Shown piece by piece: positions 22,905-32,473 of a stretch of 64,000 bases of DNA. Both the position numbers and the translations under genes were made by a program. The DNA lies in assembly GCF_000002985.6 (NCBI RefSeq), contig NC_003281.10:12896001-12960000 (forward strand), given 5' to 3'. Origin of the DNA: Caenorhabditis elegans (taxonomy: Eukaryota; Nematoda; Chromadorea; Rhabditida; Rhabditidae). Under the pieces are notes generated by a model. The model worked only from the letters and a program-made list of their open reading frames with translations, had not been told where the DNA came from and did not search any database. How positions within the stretch are numbered: position 1 is the stretch's first letter; each line of letters starts with the position of its first letter.

Positions 22905-23745
22905 CGTCTGGCTTCCCTCATACATTGAAATGGAAGAGTTTGCCGAACTAGGCCATTTTGGCTCGGCCATATCTGGGGTAGATTTACGGCGCGTTGCGTG
23001 TCGCGTCGCGGCTCGATTGTAAAACTAAATGTATTTGTCCGTGTGGAGTACACGACTTTCCCACGCGTTGTCCGGCTTGTCAAATGGAGCGCGAAAAATT
23101 CAATGATGAATGCCAGAACCCCGTGAAGTCGGTTTTTCAAATCGAGGTGTAATCGCGGTTCAAATTTGGGTCTCGTTAGGTTATTGGCGTTTTCAATTAT
23201 TTTTCGTATTGTTTTTGTCGAAATAATGTTTCAGCATTAAAAAATACTGAAAACTAAACAAAAACGACTAAAAATGCTTGAAAATTTACGAGTTTCCCGC
23301 CAATACCTAACGAGACCCAAGACCCAGGGGCGGAGAGTGTTAATTTCGCCGTGAAGCGCGCTTGCACCTTGATTTCAATTTTTTTTTCAGGTTTACGAGC
23401 GATGCAAATAATTGTTTCAACTCAAAAAATCTTCTATTGGGGGAGTACACAAAGGGTTTTCAATAGAGCGCGTTTGCTGACCTAATTATTTAACAAAAAT
23501 AATTATATTTGGACGCCACGGGGTTCTGGCCGTCCTCTTTGAATTTTACGCGCTCCATTGACAATTGCCCGCCGGACAACGCTTGGGAAAGTGTCGTGTA
23601 CTCCACACGGATAAATACAGTTAGTTTTACAAGCCGCGACGCGACACGCAACGCACCGGAAATCTACCCCAGATATGGCCGAGCCAAAATGGCCTAGTCC
23701 GGCAAACTCTTCCATTTCAATTTATGAGGGAAGCCAGAAATTCGT
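22905..23745. repeat. Inverted pair of TCGGCCATATCTGGGGTAGA repeats
   Basis: A forward copy at 22908-23135 faces a reverse copy at 23509-23745. Between them lies a smaller palindrome with TTTGGGTCTCGTTAGG (about 23165) and CCTAACGAGACCCAAG (about 23305). The whole 0.84 kb unit sits between the start of the four-TM gene and the end of the TMEM33 gene. Confidence 0.8.
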
Positions 23746-25005
23746 GGGGGCGCTTTAGCAGGAAATTTAAAAATTTTAAAATTGAAGGATCAGAAAACCT
23801 GCCCTATTGAGAATTAATCTAAGTCTTCTAAATTTAAAAGGGCCCAGAAGTTTGATTTAAAAAATCGAAAAAAAAAACAATTTTCCGTATAGTCATATGA
23901 TGACAGTATACAACATCAGTTTCCCTGCAGAAAGTCGAAAAGTGAAGAGAGATGGAGAAGCAGGCGAGAGACCTCCCATCGCTCGCCGCGCCGGTGAATC
24001 ATGAAAGAGCAAATATAGAGTGTCTGTGTCTCTCTCTGTCTTCAACACTATTTTCATACTTCTACATTTCTGAACCTCTCATATTTCAATGTTCCATGGG
24101 GGGCTTGACTGTTTGCCTACGGAATTGCATAACAAGGTGAGCAGGCAGGTAGGAGGGGGGGAACCGAATCGATAAATTGTATACGTTGAGGAGGTTGACT
24201 ATTTGCATTTCGGCGGCTTGAGCCCTAGCGGGAAAGGGTTCCAAGCTGCTGAACATGTGCACAAATGAGCAAATGAAAATGTTTATGTAGAGGAAAAGCT
24301 CGACTTTGATAGAATCGATAGTAATTTAATATGAATTTTTTGAGGAAATAATGGAAAGGGCATCAGAATTTAGCGGGTCTCGACACGACAATTTCTAGGC
24401 GGAACAGGCAGAAAACAGACCGTAATGACCGAATATAAGTATTTAAAATATTTGGAAAAAATTTTTTTAAAAATTGATTTTTTTTTGGATTTTTTTGCAG
24501 AAGCCGGCCGTTTTTTTTGGAAATTTTGAAAAAAAATTTAAAAAAATTGTTTTTTTTTAAATTTTTTTTTTTGCAGAAAAAAGGATATTTCCAAAAGGTT
24601 GCCGGGGCTTAATCAGTCTTTTTTTTGTTTTGAAAATTTTGGAAAAAAAATTCTTAAAAATTAGGAAATTTTTTTTTTCAATTTTTTTTCAAATTTTAAA
24701 AAGCTCATTACGGCCTATTTTCTGCCATTTAATGCCGAAAAAAAAATTTCCAGCAAAAAGTCGTGGCGAGACCGCTATTTTTGGTGCAAAAATCGTTTGT
24801 GTAATATAAAGGGCGGGTAGGAAGGGGGAGGAGAAGATCTGAAAGAGCACATGAAAAATTATGGAAAAAGCGGAAAAATGTAAGCGAAAAGGGGAAGAAA
24901 TCGGATGTTTGGCAGAAAAAAAATATTGGAAAAAACACTGAAAATCTAGAATTTGTGCACAAAATGGGGAATTCGCTTCAAAAAATCCCACTTCATCTGA
25001 TTGGT
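23746..25005. other. Intergenic DNA, no gene
   Basis: 23880-24330 is mostly unique and may hold regulatory sequence for the gene ending at 19297. 24440-25000 is A/T homopolymer-rich with a GGTCTCGACACGAC fragment near 24378. No coding sequence found. Confidence 0.4.
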
Positions 25006-25440
25006 CGAAAAGTGGGCGGAGCAATTCGCTGATTGGTCGGCCAGAATTTAGCCAAAATTGAAAAAAAAAAAACATTTTAAGCCGTTTTTTTTTGTGGAAT
25101 TTCTGGATTTTTTGGGTTTTCCAAAAAAATCCAAACTTTTTGGATTTTTTTTCAATTTTTCAAAAAAAAAAAACGGCTTATTAGGCTCCGCCCACTTTTT
25201 GGAGATGTTTTTTGAAAAATAAATTCCAAAAAAACACTTAAAATTTCCGGATATCCAAGAAGTGGGCGGAGCCTGATAATAAATTTTTTGGATTTTTTGT
25301 TTAATTTTTCAAAAAAAAAAACAAGGCTTATTAGGCCCCACCCACTTTTTGGAGATATTTTTTCTGGAAAATAAATTCCAAAAAAAAAAACACTTAAAAT
25401 TTCCGGATATCCAAGAAGTGGGCGGAGCCTAAAAACCAAT
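25006..25440. repeat. AAGTGGGCGGAGCCTAATAA repeat array, copy A
   Basis: Three alternating blocks of about 140 bp with AAGTGGGCGGAGCC and its complement GGCTCCGCCCACTT, joined by ATTTCCGGATATCCAAGAAG and AATAAATTCCAAAAAA. The same array occurs at 31880-32320. It lies just downstream of the TMEM33 stop codon. Confidence 0.85.
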
Positions 25441-25528
25441 TTTTTTTGGATTTTTCAACAAAAATCTAGAAAATCAGTGTTTTTGTGGTAACAACAAAAA
25501 AATATATAAAAAAAGTTCAATTAATAAA

Positions 25529-28500
25529 TCACATGACTGGCGGAGCTCTAGCCGAGATGAAATCAATAGCTCTGTAGATCAGTGAGCTAATCGGACGGGG
25601 GCAACTCGAGCTCATCGCAACATTCTGAAGTGATCCACGCATTTGCGCGAACGCTTGACGAGTCGACGGATTCCGTCTGGAGGCGTATCTCAGCGAAAGG
25701 AACCGGTAGTAGGCGAACGGCAGGAGCAGTGATCCTTTTCCACTGAAAATCAGCGAGACGAGCAGTGGAACGAGAAAGATTTCCGAGCAAGCGATGATTC
25801 CGAGAGCATTTTGGGTTTGATGAGCAGTGAATTGTTCCAGTTTTGGGATGATTGAGCTGGTGTGACCGGTTTCACGTAGGATTTTCGTCTGAAAAATTAC
25901 TTATTAAATGTGGAGTAGCGTCAGTGGGGAAATTGGTTTAAAACACGCCTATGGTACCACAATGACCGAATATCATGATTAAAAATTCAAAAAATTCAAA
26001 AATTTTTTTCTAAATTCTATATGATTTTTTGAAAATTGGAAAAAAATCTCAGTTTGCGTGGAATTCCTATTTGAATTACCGCCAATTGGATTCGTTCGAT
26101 GGAGCGCGCTTGCACGTTTTTAAATTTAATTATTTTATTTTTTGTTACTTATTTTCCACCGATTTTTAATGTTTTCGGTGTATTTTTGCTTGAATTTTAG
26201 AGAAAAAGTCAAAATAAATGCAAATTTTCGATTAAAAAGCACGGTTGCAGTCGTAAATCAGTGAAATTAATTAATTCAAGTTTGAAATCGTTTAAAAGCG
26301 TTACTTTTTCATTTTTACTATGTCAGCGTAGTGCTTTTTTATCGAAAATTTGCATTTATCTTGACTTTTTCTCTAAAACTCAAGCAAAAATACACCGAAA
26401 ACATTGAAAATCGGTGGAAAATAACAAAAAATAAAATAAATAAATTTAAAATCGTGCAAGCGCGCTCCATCGAACAAATCCAATTGGCGGAAATTCAAAA
26501 ATAATTAGGCAAAAACTGAGATTTTTTCAATTTTCAAAAAATCATATTATCATGATATTCGGTCATTGTGGTACCATAGGCGTATTTTAAAGCAATTTCC
26601 CCACAGGGTGTGTACCTTTAAACAGTTATTTTTGTGGTCATTTAAATCGAAAAATTTCAACTCTACTACGGCCCGAAAAACCGATTTTCGTAAGGACATG
26701 TTATATATTTAAAGGGGGAGTAGCGCCCGTGAGGATTTTGTCTAAATGCACTTATAATGATCCAAAACAACCGAATATCATAATAAAATACTCCAAAAAA
26801 AAATATATAGATTTTCATAATTTCCGGGCAAAGTTTTGGCAAATTGCCAAAATTTTGAAAATTACAATCTTTTTGAGGAAATTTAAAGAAATGTCGCATG
26901 TTTCGACCCCTACAATGTTCTAATACAAATAATTTAAACAAAATTAAAACATAAAAACAGTCGAAAAAAAAAATGTTTTTTTGGTCGACTTCCAAAATTA
27001 TGAGTGGCAAAAACTGAGTAATTGCCACTTTTTGACAGTAAATAAAAAATGTTCAAAATTTTTTTGAAAAGTTTTAGGAGGCTAAAAGCATACAATTTTG
27101 ATCATGTTTCGAATTTCTCTCAACTCAAAAACGTGCGTAAATGACCACCAAAAAATGCAAAAAATTCAGATTTTTTTTTTCAAAATCAGGGTCATAAAAA
27201 ATGTTTTGGGCGTTTTTTGAGAAGTTTCTTTATGAAATTCAATAGTTTTGGGTCATCACTGCAACTTTTTCCTCACGAGGGACGAGGAAAAGTGGTTTCT
27301 AGGCCATGGCCGAGGGGCCGACAAGTTTCAGCGGCCATTTATCTTGCTTTGTTTTCCGCCTGTTTTCTTTTGTTTTTCACAGCTTTTTCCCGTTTTTTCT
27401 TACTAAAACTGATAAATAAATACTTTTTGCAGATGCTAAAACAATTTCCAAGTGAAAAAATAATGTATTCAGTGGGCAAGCAGCGGTGAAAGTGGTCAAT
27501 GTAAAATGATGGATTACGGGAATACAAAACCTATACTTTTTCTGAAACATGATACATATGCTGCTTAAATGCTGAAATTACCTGATTTTCATAACGAGAC
27601 CGCTGAAAAAGTTTTGAGGTTTCCAAAATTCAACTTTTTCGGTGAAAAAGTCGAGATTTTCCAAAATTCAACTTTTTCGGTGAAAAAGTCGAGATTTTCG
27701 CACAAAAAGTTGAATTTTGAAAACCTCAAAACTTTTTCAGCGGTCTCGTTATGAAAATCAGGTAATTTCAACATCTAAGCAGCATATGTATCATGTTTCA
27801 GAAAAAGTTTAGGTTTTGTATTCCCGTAATCCATCATTTTACATTGACCACTTTCACCGCTGCTTGCCCACTGAATACATAATTTTTTACTTGGAAATTG
27901 TTTTAGCATCTGCAAAAAGTATTTATTTATCAGTTTTAATAAGAAAAAACGAAAAAAATCGATGAAAAACAAAAGAAAACAGGCGGAAAACAAAGCAAGA
28001 TAAATGGCCGCTGAAACTTGTCGGCCCCTCGGCCATGGCCTAGAAACCACTTTTCCTCGTCCCTCGTGAGGAAAAAGTTGCAGTGGTTCAGTCCAAAACT
28101 TTACCATAAAAGTGCAAGCATGAAGAGCCGCATAGATAGTAACTGGAAGAGCAGCCATGCTTACTGGAGCAGCCATCAGGAATACGACAGAATAGACGAG
28201 ATAATGGAATGAATCTTCGATGATGAGACGCTGAATAAACTGCGCATTCAGTGCAAATTGTCCTTGAATTCTCGTGTGAAGACGGAGGGCGAATGTGGCG
28301 GCGGCTGAAAAAAAAAAGTTTTTTTTTGGAAAAAAAAATCTCAAATTTTGCGGTTAAAAATTGGATTTTTATTCAATTTTTTGTCATATTCTGCACATTT
28401 TTGCAAGAGCATCGCATAGAAAAAGAGGCGGAGCGTAATTTTGCAACCCTGCGGCACGGTTTTCCAATGAATTTTCGATTTTTCTTTTTTCTCAATAAAA

Positions 28501-29982
28501 ATTGGATTTTATTCAATTTTTTGTCATATTTTGCACATTTTTGCAAGAGCATCGCACAGAAAAAGGGGCGGAGCTTAATTTTGCAACCCTGCGGCACGGT
28601 TTTTTCTCCATTTTTCTCAATAAAATTTCGATTTTACTTGTTTTTCTCTTTTTTTTTCGAATAAAATTCTATCGAAAAAAGATAATAAAACATGTAAAAT
28701 CGAAAGTTTTTTTTTAATCAATTTCAAAAAAGCAGTGGAAAAACCGTGCCGCAGGGTTGCAAAATTACGCGCCGCCTCTTTTTCTGTGCGATGCTGCTTT
28801 TTTTTTTTGCAAAATCTCACATTTTTTCGTTGATTACGGTACTTTTGTAGCCGATATCGACGTTTAATGCACCGTGAATTTTGCAAAAAAGGAGTATCGC
28901 ACAGAAAAAGAGGCGGAGCTTATTTTGCAATCCTGCGGCACGGTTTTTTAGCTGCTTTTTTAAAATTGAATGTTTTAAAATAAAATTTTTGATTTTTCCT
29001 CTTTTTAGAATAAAATTCTATCGAAAAAAGATAATAAAATATGTGAAATCGAAATTTTATTGAAAAAAAAAATCAATTTCAAAAAAGCAGTGGAAAAAAA
29101 CCGTGCCGCAGGGTTGCGAAATTACGCTCCACCTCTTTTTCTGTGCGATGTTGATTTTTTTTTGCAAAATCTCACATTTTTCGTTGATTATGGTACTTTT
29201 ATAGCCGATATCGACTTTAAATGCACCATGAATTTTGCAAAAATCAGCTTCGCCGCACAGAAAAAGAGGCGGAGCGTAATTTCGCAACCCTGCGGCACGG
29301 TTTTTCTACAGCTTTTTTAAATTGTTTTTTTTAAATAAAATTTTTATTTTTCTTGTTTTTCTCTTTTTTTCGATTAAAATTTTATCGAAAAAGGGTAATA
29401 AAACATGTAAAATCGAAATTTTAATTTTAAAAAATCAATTTTAAAAAAAAACACTAAAAAACTGTGCCGCAGGGTTGCGAAATTACGCCCCGCCTCTTTT
29501 TCTGTGCGATGCTGTTTTTTTTTGCAAAATAAAGGACAAAAATTAGCAGAGTCTGACGAAAATCAAACGGAGAAATCGATAATTTTTGGGGATTTTGGCT
29601 AAATTATGCAATTTTTTCGAATTTTTTCGAATTCCCGGTCTGAAATTCGGGCTTTTAGGCTTTTGCCAAATAACGTACAAGCTGCGAAGATCTTATAATA
29701 CGCAGAATGAGCCGGCACCAATCCAATAAACGGAATCATGTAGTTCAGAGCAAAAAAGACGGTCAAAACTCGTGCGGCGAATAGCACACACTCCATTGTG
29801 TTCGCCGAAACGTATTGCTGGAAAATTATTGATTTTTAGTTGGAAAAAACTGCAAAAATTCTCACTGAAATCGAGGAATAAGCTGGCGGTGGTGGTGGTG
29901 GTGGGGCACTCGAAGATCCAGAAGATCCAGCTCCGGTGGATGAAGATTGATGATCATCGGGTTCTTCGACAATTTCGACCAT
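25529..29982 (-). CDS. TMEM33 homologue (ER/nuclear envelope membrane protein)
   Basis: Exons in transcript order 29982-29866, 29817-29679, 28304-28105 and 25888-25529 join to 271 aa. The N-terminus is acidic, then Ser/Gly-rich with a run of seven Pro (about residues 27-33). The rest matches my memory of the TMEM33/Krueppel-homologue-2 family: RLHTRIQGQFALNAQF with RLIIEDSFHYLVYS, then ACSEIFLVPL, IFSGKGSLLLPFAYYRFL and SLRYASRRNP, and a C-terminal CPRPISSLIYRAIDFIS. Three or four membrane segments are visible. In other organisms the family acts in ER shape and stress signalling, partnering reticulons. I infer the same here. Both large introns are full of repeats. An acceptor-like TTTTTGCAG lies 15 bases before the ATG. 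Confidence 0.93.
25924..26604. repeat. 680-bp palindrome in TMEM33 intron 3
   Basis: Inverted repeat centred near 26264. GTGGGGAAATTGGTTTAAAA with CGCCTATGGTACCACAATGA at the left mirrors TCATTGTGGTACCATAGGCG with AATTTCCCCAC at the right. Arms also share GCGCGCTTGCACG and ATTGGATTCGTTCGATGGAG. A relative fills mrps-10 intron 2. Confidence 0.9.
27257..28084. repeat. 828-bp palindromic element, copy 2 (CACTGCAA ends)
   Basis: Same structure as 7207-7997, with terminal arms CACTGCAACTTTTTCCTCAC and GTGAGGAAAAAGTTGCAGTG. The central palindrome (GAGACCGCTGAAAAAGTTTT) is larger than in copy 1. It ends 20 bases from the 5' splice site of TMEM33 exon 3. Confidence 0.9.
28376..29520. repeat. GCACAGAAAAAGAGGCGGAG repeats in TMEM33 intron 2
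   Basis: Seven copies of a block of about 60 bp (CGCACAGAAAAAGAGGCGGA, then TTTTGCAACCCTGCGGCACG) occur in both orientations: forward near 28420, 28550, 28895 and 29255, and inverted near 28740, 29100 and 29462. Linkers carry CTCACATTTTTTCGTTGATT and CTATCGAAAAAAGATAATAA. One copy also borders the element at 7207. Confidence 0.85.
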
Positions 29983-30427
29983 TTTTGTGAAGTTTTTCTG
30001 CAAAAAAATCTGTGAAATTGGGAAAAAAGGAAAAAATTGAGGTTAGGAGACGTGGATTAGCCCAAAAATTGCGTAGAATGTTCCGGAATCATCGATTTTT
30101 TTCTGTTTTAAACAAAAATTAAGGCAACGCATATTGAAAATCAAAAGAAAACACCAGCGGTTTCTATGGAAATCAATTAACGAGTATGTGGAGCCGCAGA
30201 GCACACATTCTCGATAATACTTGAGAACGACCGCAAACACTTTGACGGCACGTTGCACAGAAAATATTTTTGTGATTTTTTACTTTATTTACTCATAATA
30301 ATCGTTTTAAACTGCTTTTATCGGATATAAATTCATAAATTTGAAGAAAAACTGCAGAATTTCTCTAGCTAGAAATAAAAAATAAAATTAATTGTCGTCA
30401 AGTTGTGCGCATTGTACGCAAGCAGCG

Positions 30428-30435
30428 TGACGTCA
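30428..30435. promoter_or_regulatory. CRE-like octamer TGACGTCA between divergent genes
   Basis: A perfect palindromic TGACGTCA lies in the 577-bp gap between the divergent TMEM33 and mrps-10 start codons, 124 bases upstream of the latter. bZIP proteins of the CREB/ATF class bind this octamer in animals. The MITE family here also contains GTGACGTCA, so chance or a repeat remnant is possible. Confidence 0.4.
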
Positions 30436-30559
30436 GATTGCACAGTTTTCTTTTTTATATAAAAAATTTAATTTAATCTTTTTTAAAATCAAATTTCCGC
30501 TATTCAAATAGATTTTAAGAGCTTATTTTAAAATAAATTAAAATTTCCTGAATTTCAGA

Positions 30560-31785
30560 ATGCTAAAACTCGCTTCATCCCTCAGAACTGGTCTTATAAG
30601 CCGAAGCATCCGAACATTAGCGCCAACAGTGAACCCGGCCGAGCAACAGCAAGTTCAAGCAGTTTTACCCGACAAACTGTACAGCTCAGTTGAAATCGAG
30701 TATCGTGGGCACGACAAGGCGGTTTTGAAGTCATATACGTCGTTTTTGCAGGTATTTGAACGTTTTTCAGGTCTTTTTGATTTTAAATTGCATTTTTCAT
30801 TTATTTTCAGCAAGTCTGCCAACACCTGGAGATTCCTCAAGGTCGTCTCGAAGTTCTTCCGTATATTCGATGGGTTCAGCCGGCTCTGCGCTCGAAATTC
30901 GTCCATAAAAAATATAAATTGCATTATGAGACGAGAACACACATTTCTAAACTTGAGGTTGGAAAATAATTAAACGCCTATGGGGTCACAATAACCGAAT
31001 ATCATGATAAAAAAATTCAAAAAAATTTTCTAGATTTTATATGATTTTTTGAAAATTAGAAAAATCTCAGTTTTCCCCCTAATTCCTAATTGAATTTCCG
31101 CCAATTGGATTCGTTCGGTGGAGCGCACTTGCTATATTTTCATTAATTTATTTTATTTTTTCTCATTCTTTCACTGATTTTCTTCAATATTTGCGTATTT
31201 TTATCGGAAAAAGAGAGAAAAATGCAAGATAAAATCAAATTGTTCATTAAAAATCACTGAAAATGGGTAAAACTCTAAAATTATGAGTTCTGGAGACAAC
31301 AAGCTAGCTTGAAATTAGCATATTTTACAGTTTTACCCATTTTCAGTATTTTTTTTTTATGAAGAATTTGCATTTTTCTCTCTTTTTCCGATAAAAAACC
31401 ACAAATATTGAAGAAAATCAGTGAAATAATGAGAAAAAATAAAATAAAATCAATAAAAATAGAGCAAGTGCGCTCCACCGAACAAGTTCAATTAGCGGTA
31501 ATTTAAATAGGAATTAGGGGAAGGGAAGAAAGAGATTTTTTCAATTTTCAAAAAATCATATAAAGTCAGGAACATTTTTTTGAATTTTTTTATCATGATA
31601 TTCGGTCTCTGTGACCCCAAAGGCGTGTTTTCACCTTAAATTTTTTTTTCCAGATCCTCAACGTGACTGGCTCCACAGCTTCAACATTCCTCGAATACAT
31701 CCAACGAAACATCCCAGAAGGCGTCGGAATGCGTGTCGGATTCACCGAACTTCAACCACTACCGCTGACAATTCAGAAAAATTGA
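30560..31785 (+). CDS. mrps-10: Mitochondrial small-subunit ribosomal protein S10 (uS10m)
   Basis: Component of the head of the 28S mitoribosome subunit. Exons 30560-30751, 30811-30957 and 31654-31785 give 156 aa. Residues 1-22 are rich in Arg, Ser and Leu with no acidic residue, as in a mitochondrial presequence. The S10 fold region follows, with YSSVEIEYRGHDKAVLKSYT, then PYIRWVQPALRSKFVHKKYK and HYETRTHISKLEILNVTG near the S10 signature, and the tail STFLEYIQRNIPEGVGMRV. The start lies one base after AATTTCAG, so an SL leader would be added almost directly to the ATG. Intron 2 (30958-31653) is almost entirely one palindrome. Confidence 0.93.
30972..31630. repeat. 659-bp palindrome filling mrps-10 intron 2
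   Basis: AAACGCCTATGGGGTCACA at the left mirrors GTGACCCCAAAGGCGTGTTT at the right, with CCGAATATCATGAT, ATTGGATTCGTTCGGTGGAG and GCGCACTTGC in both arms, centred near 31300. It covers all but about 15 and 23 bases of the 696-bp intron. Confidence 0.9.
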
Positions 31786-31868
31786 TTTATAACCAAATTC
31801 TAGTGTGTAGATCCTTATTGTTATTTCGTTTTTTTTTCCTTCTTCAAATTGTTTACTTTTAATGAAAT

Positions 31869-31874
31869 AATAAA
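31869..31874 (+). terminator. Poly(A) signal of mrps-10
   Basis: AATAAA 84 bases after the mrps-10 stop codon, at the edge of the repeat array that follows. Confidence 0.75.
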
Positions 31875-31879
31875 GGTGG

Positions 31880-32325
31880 ACCTCTCACCTGATTGGTCGG
31901 AAAGTGGGCGAAGCAATTCGCTGGTTGGTCGGCCAAAATTTAGCCAAAATTGAAAAAAAGGTGTTTTTTTTCTGTGGAATTTCTGAATTTTTAGGATTTT
32001 CCAAAAAAAATCCGAATTTTTTGATTTTTTAACAATTTTCAAAAAAAAACTGCTTTTTAGGCCCCGCCCACTTCTTGGAGATAGGTTATTTTGGAAAATA
32101 AATTCCAAAAAAAACACTGAAAATTTCCGAATGCCCAAGAAGTGGGCGGAGCCTAAAAATAAATTTTTTTGGATTTTTTTATTTTTCAAAAAAAAACGGC
32201 TTATTAGGCCCCGCCCACTTCCTGGAGATATCTGTTTTTCTGGAAAGGAAAAAAATTCCAAAAAAATCACTTGAAATTTCCGGATATCCAGGAAGTGGGC
32301 GGAGCCTAAAAATAAATTTTTTTGA
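31880..32325. repeat. AAGTGGGCGGAGCCTAATAA repeat array, copy B
   Basis: Same alternating block structure as 25006-25440. It lies between the convergent 3' ends of mrps-10 and the RBM7-like gene. Confidence 0.85.
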
Positions 32326-32384
32326 AAATTTCCAGTAGATCTTTGTTGTTGCATTTTTCTCTATATTTTCAAATTGTGTTTGCT

Positions 32385-32390
32385 TTTATT
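32385..32390 (-). terminator. Poly(A) signal of the RBM7-like gene
   Basis: TTTATT on the plus strand (AATAAA on the minus strand), 84 bases beyond the stop codon at 32474. Confidence 0.65.
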
Positions 32391-32473
32391 AAATATATAA
32401 AATGAGACCAAAAAACATGGCAAAACAAGTGAAAAAGATCAAAATAATTATGATTTCCCGCCCGAATCATCGA

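Noticed and set aside
27775..28344. A 189-codon minus-strand frame across TMEM33 exon 3
   Set aside because: Only 28105-28304 is exon. The rest reads through the splice sites into a palindromic element at one end and an A/T-rich intron at the other.
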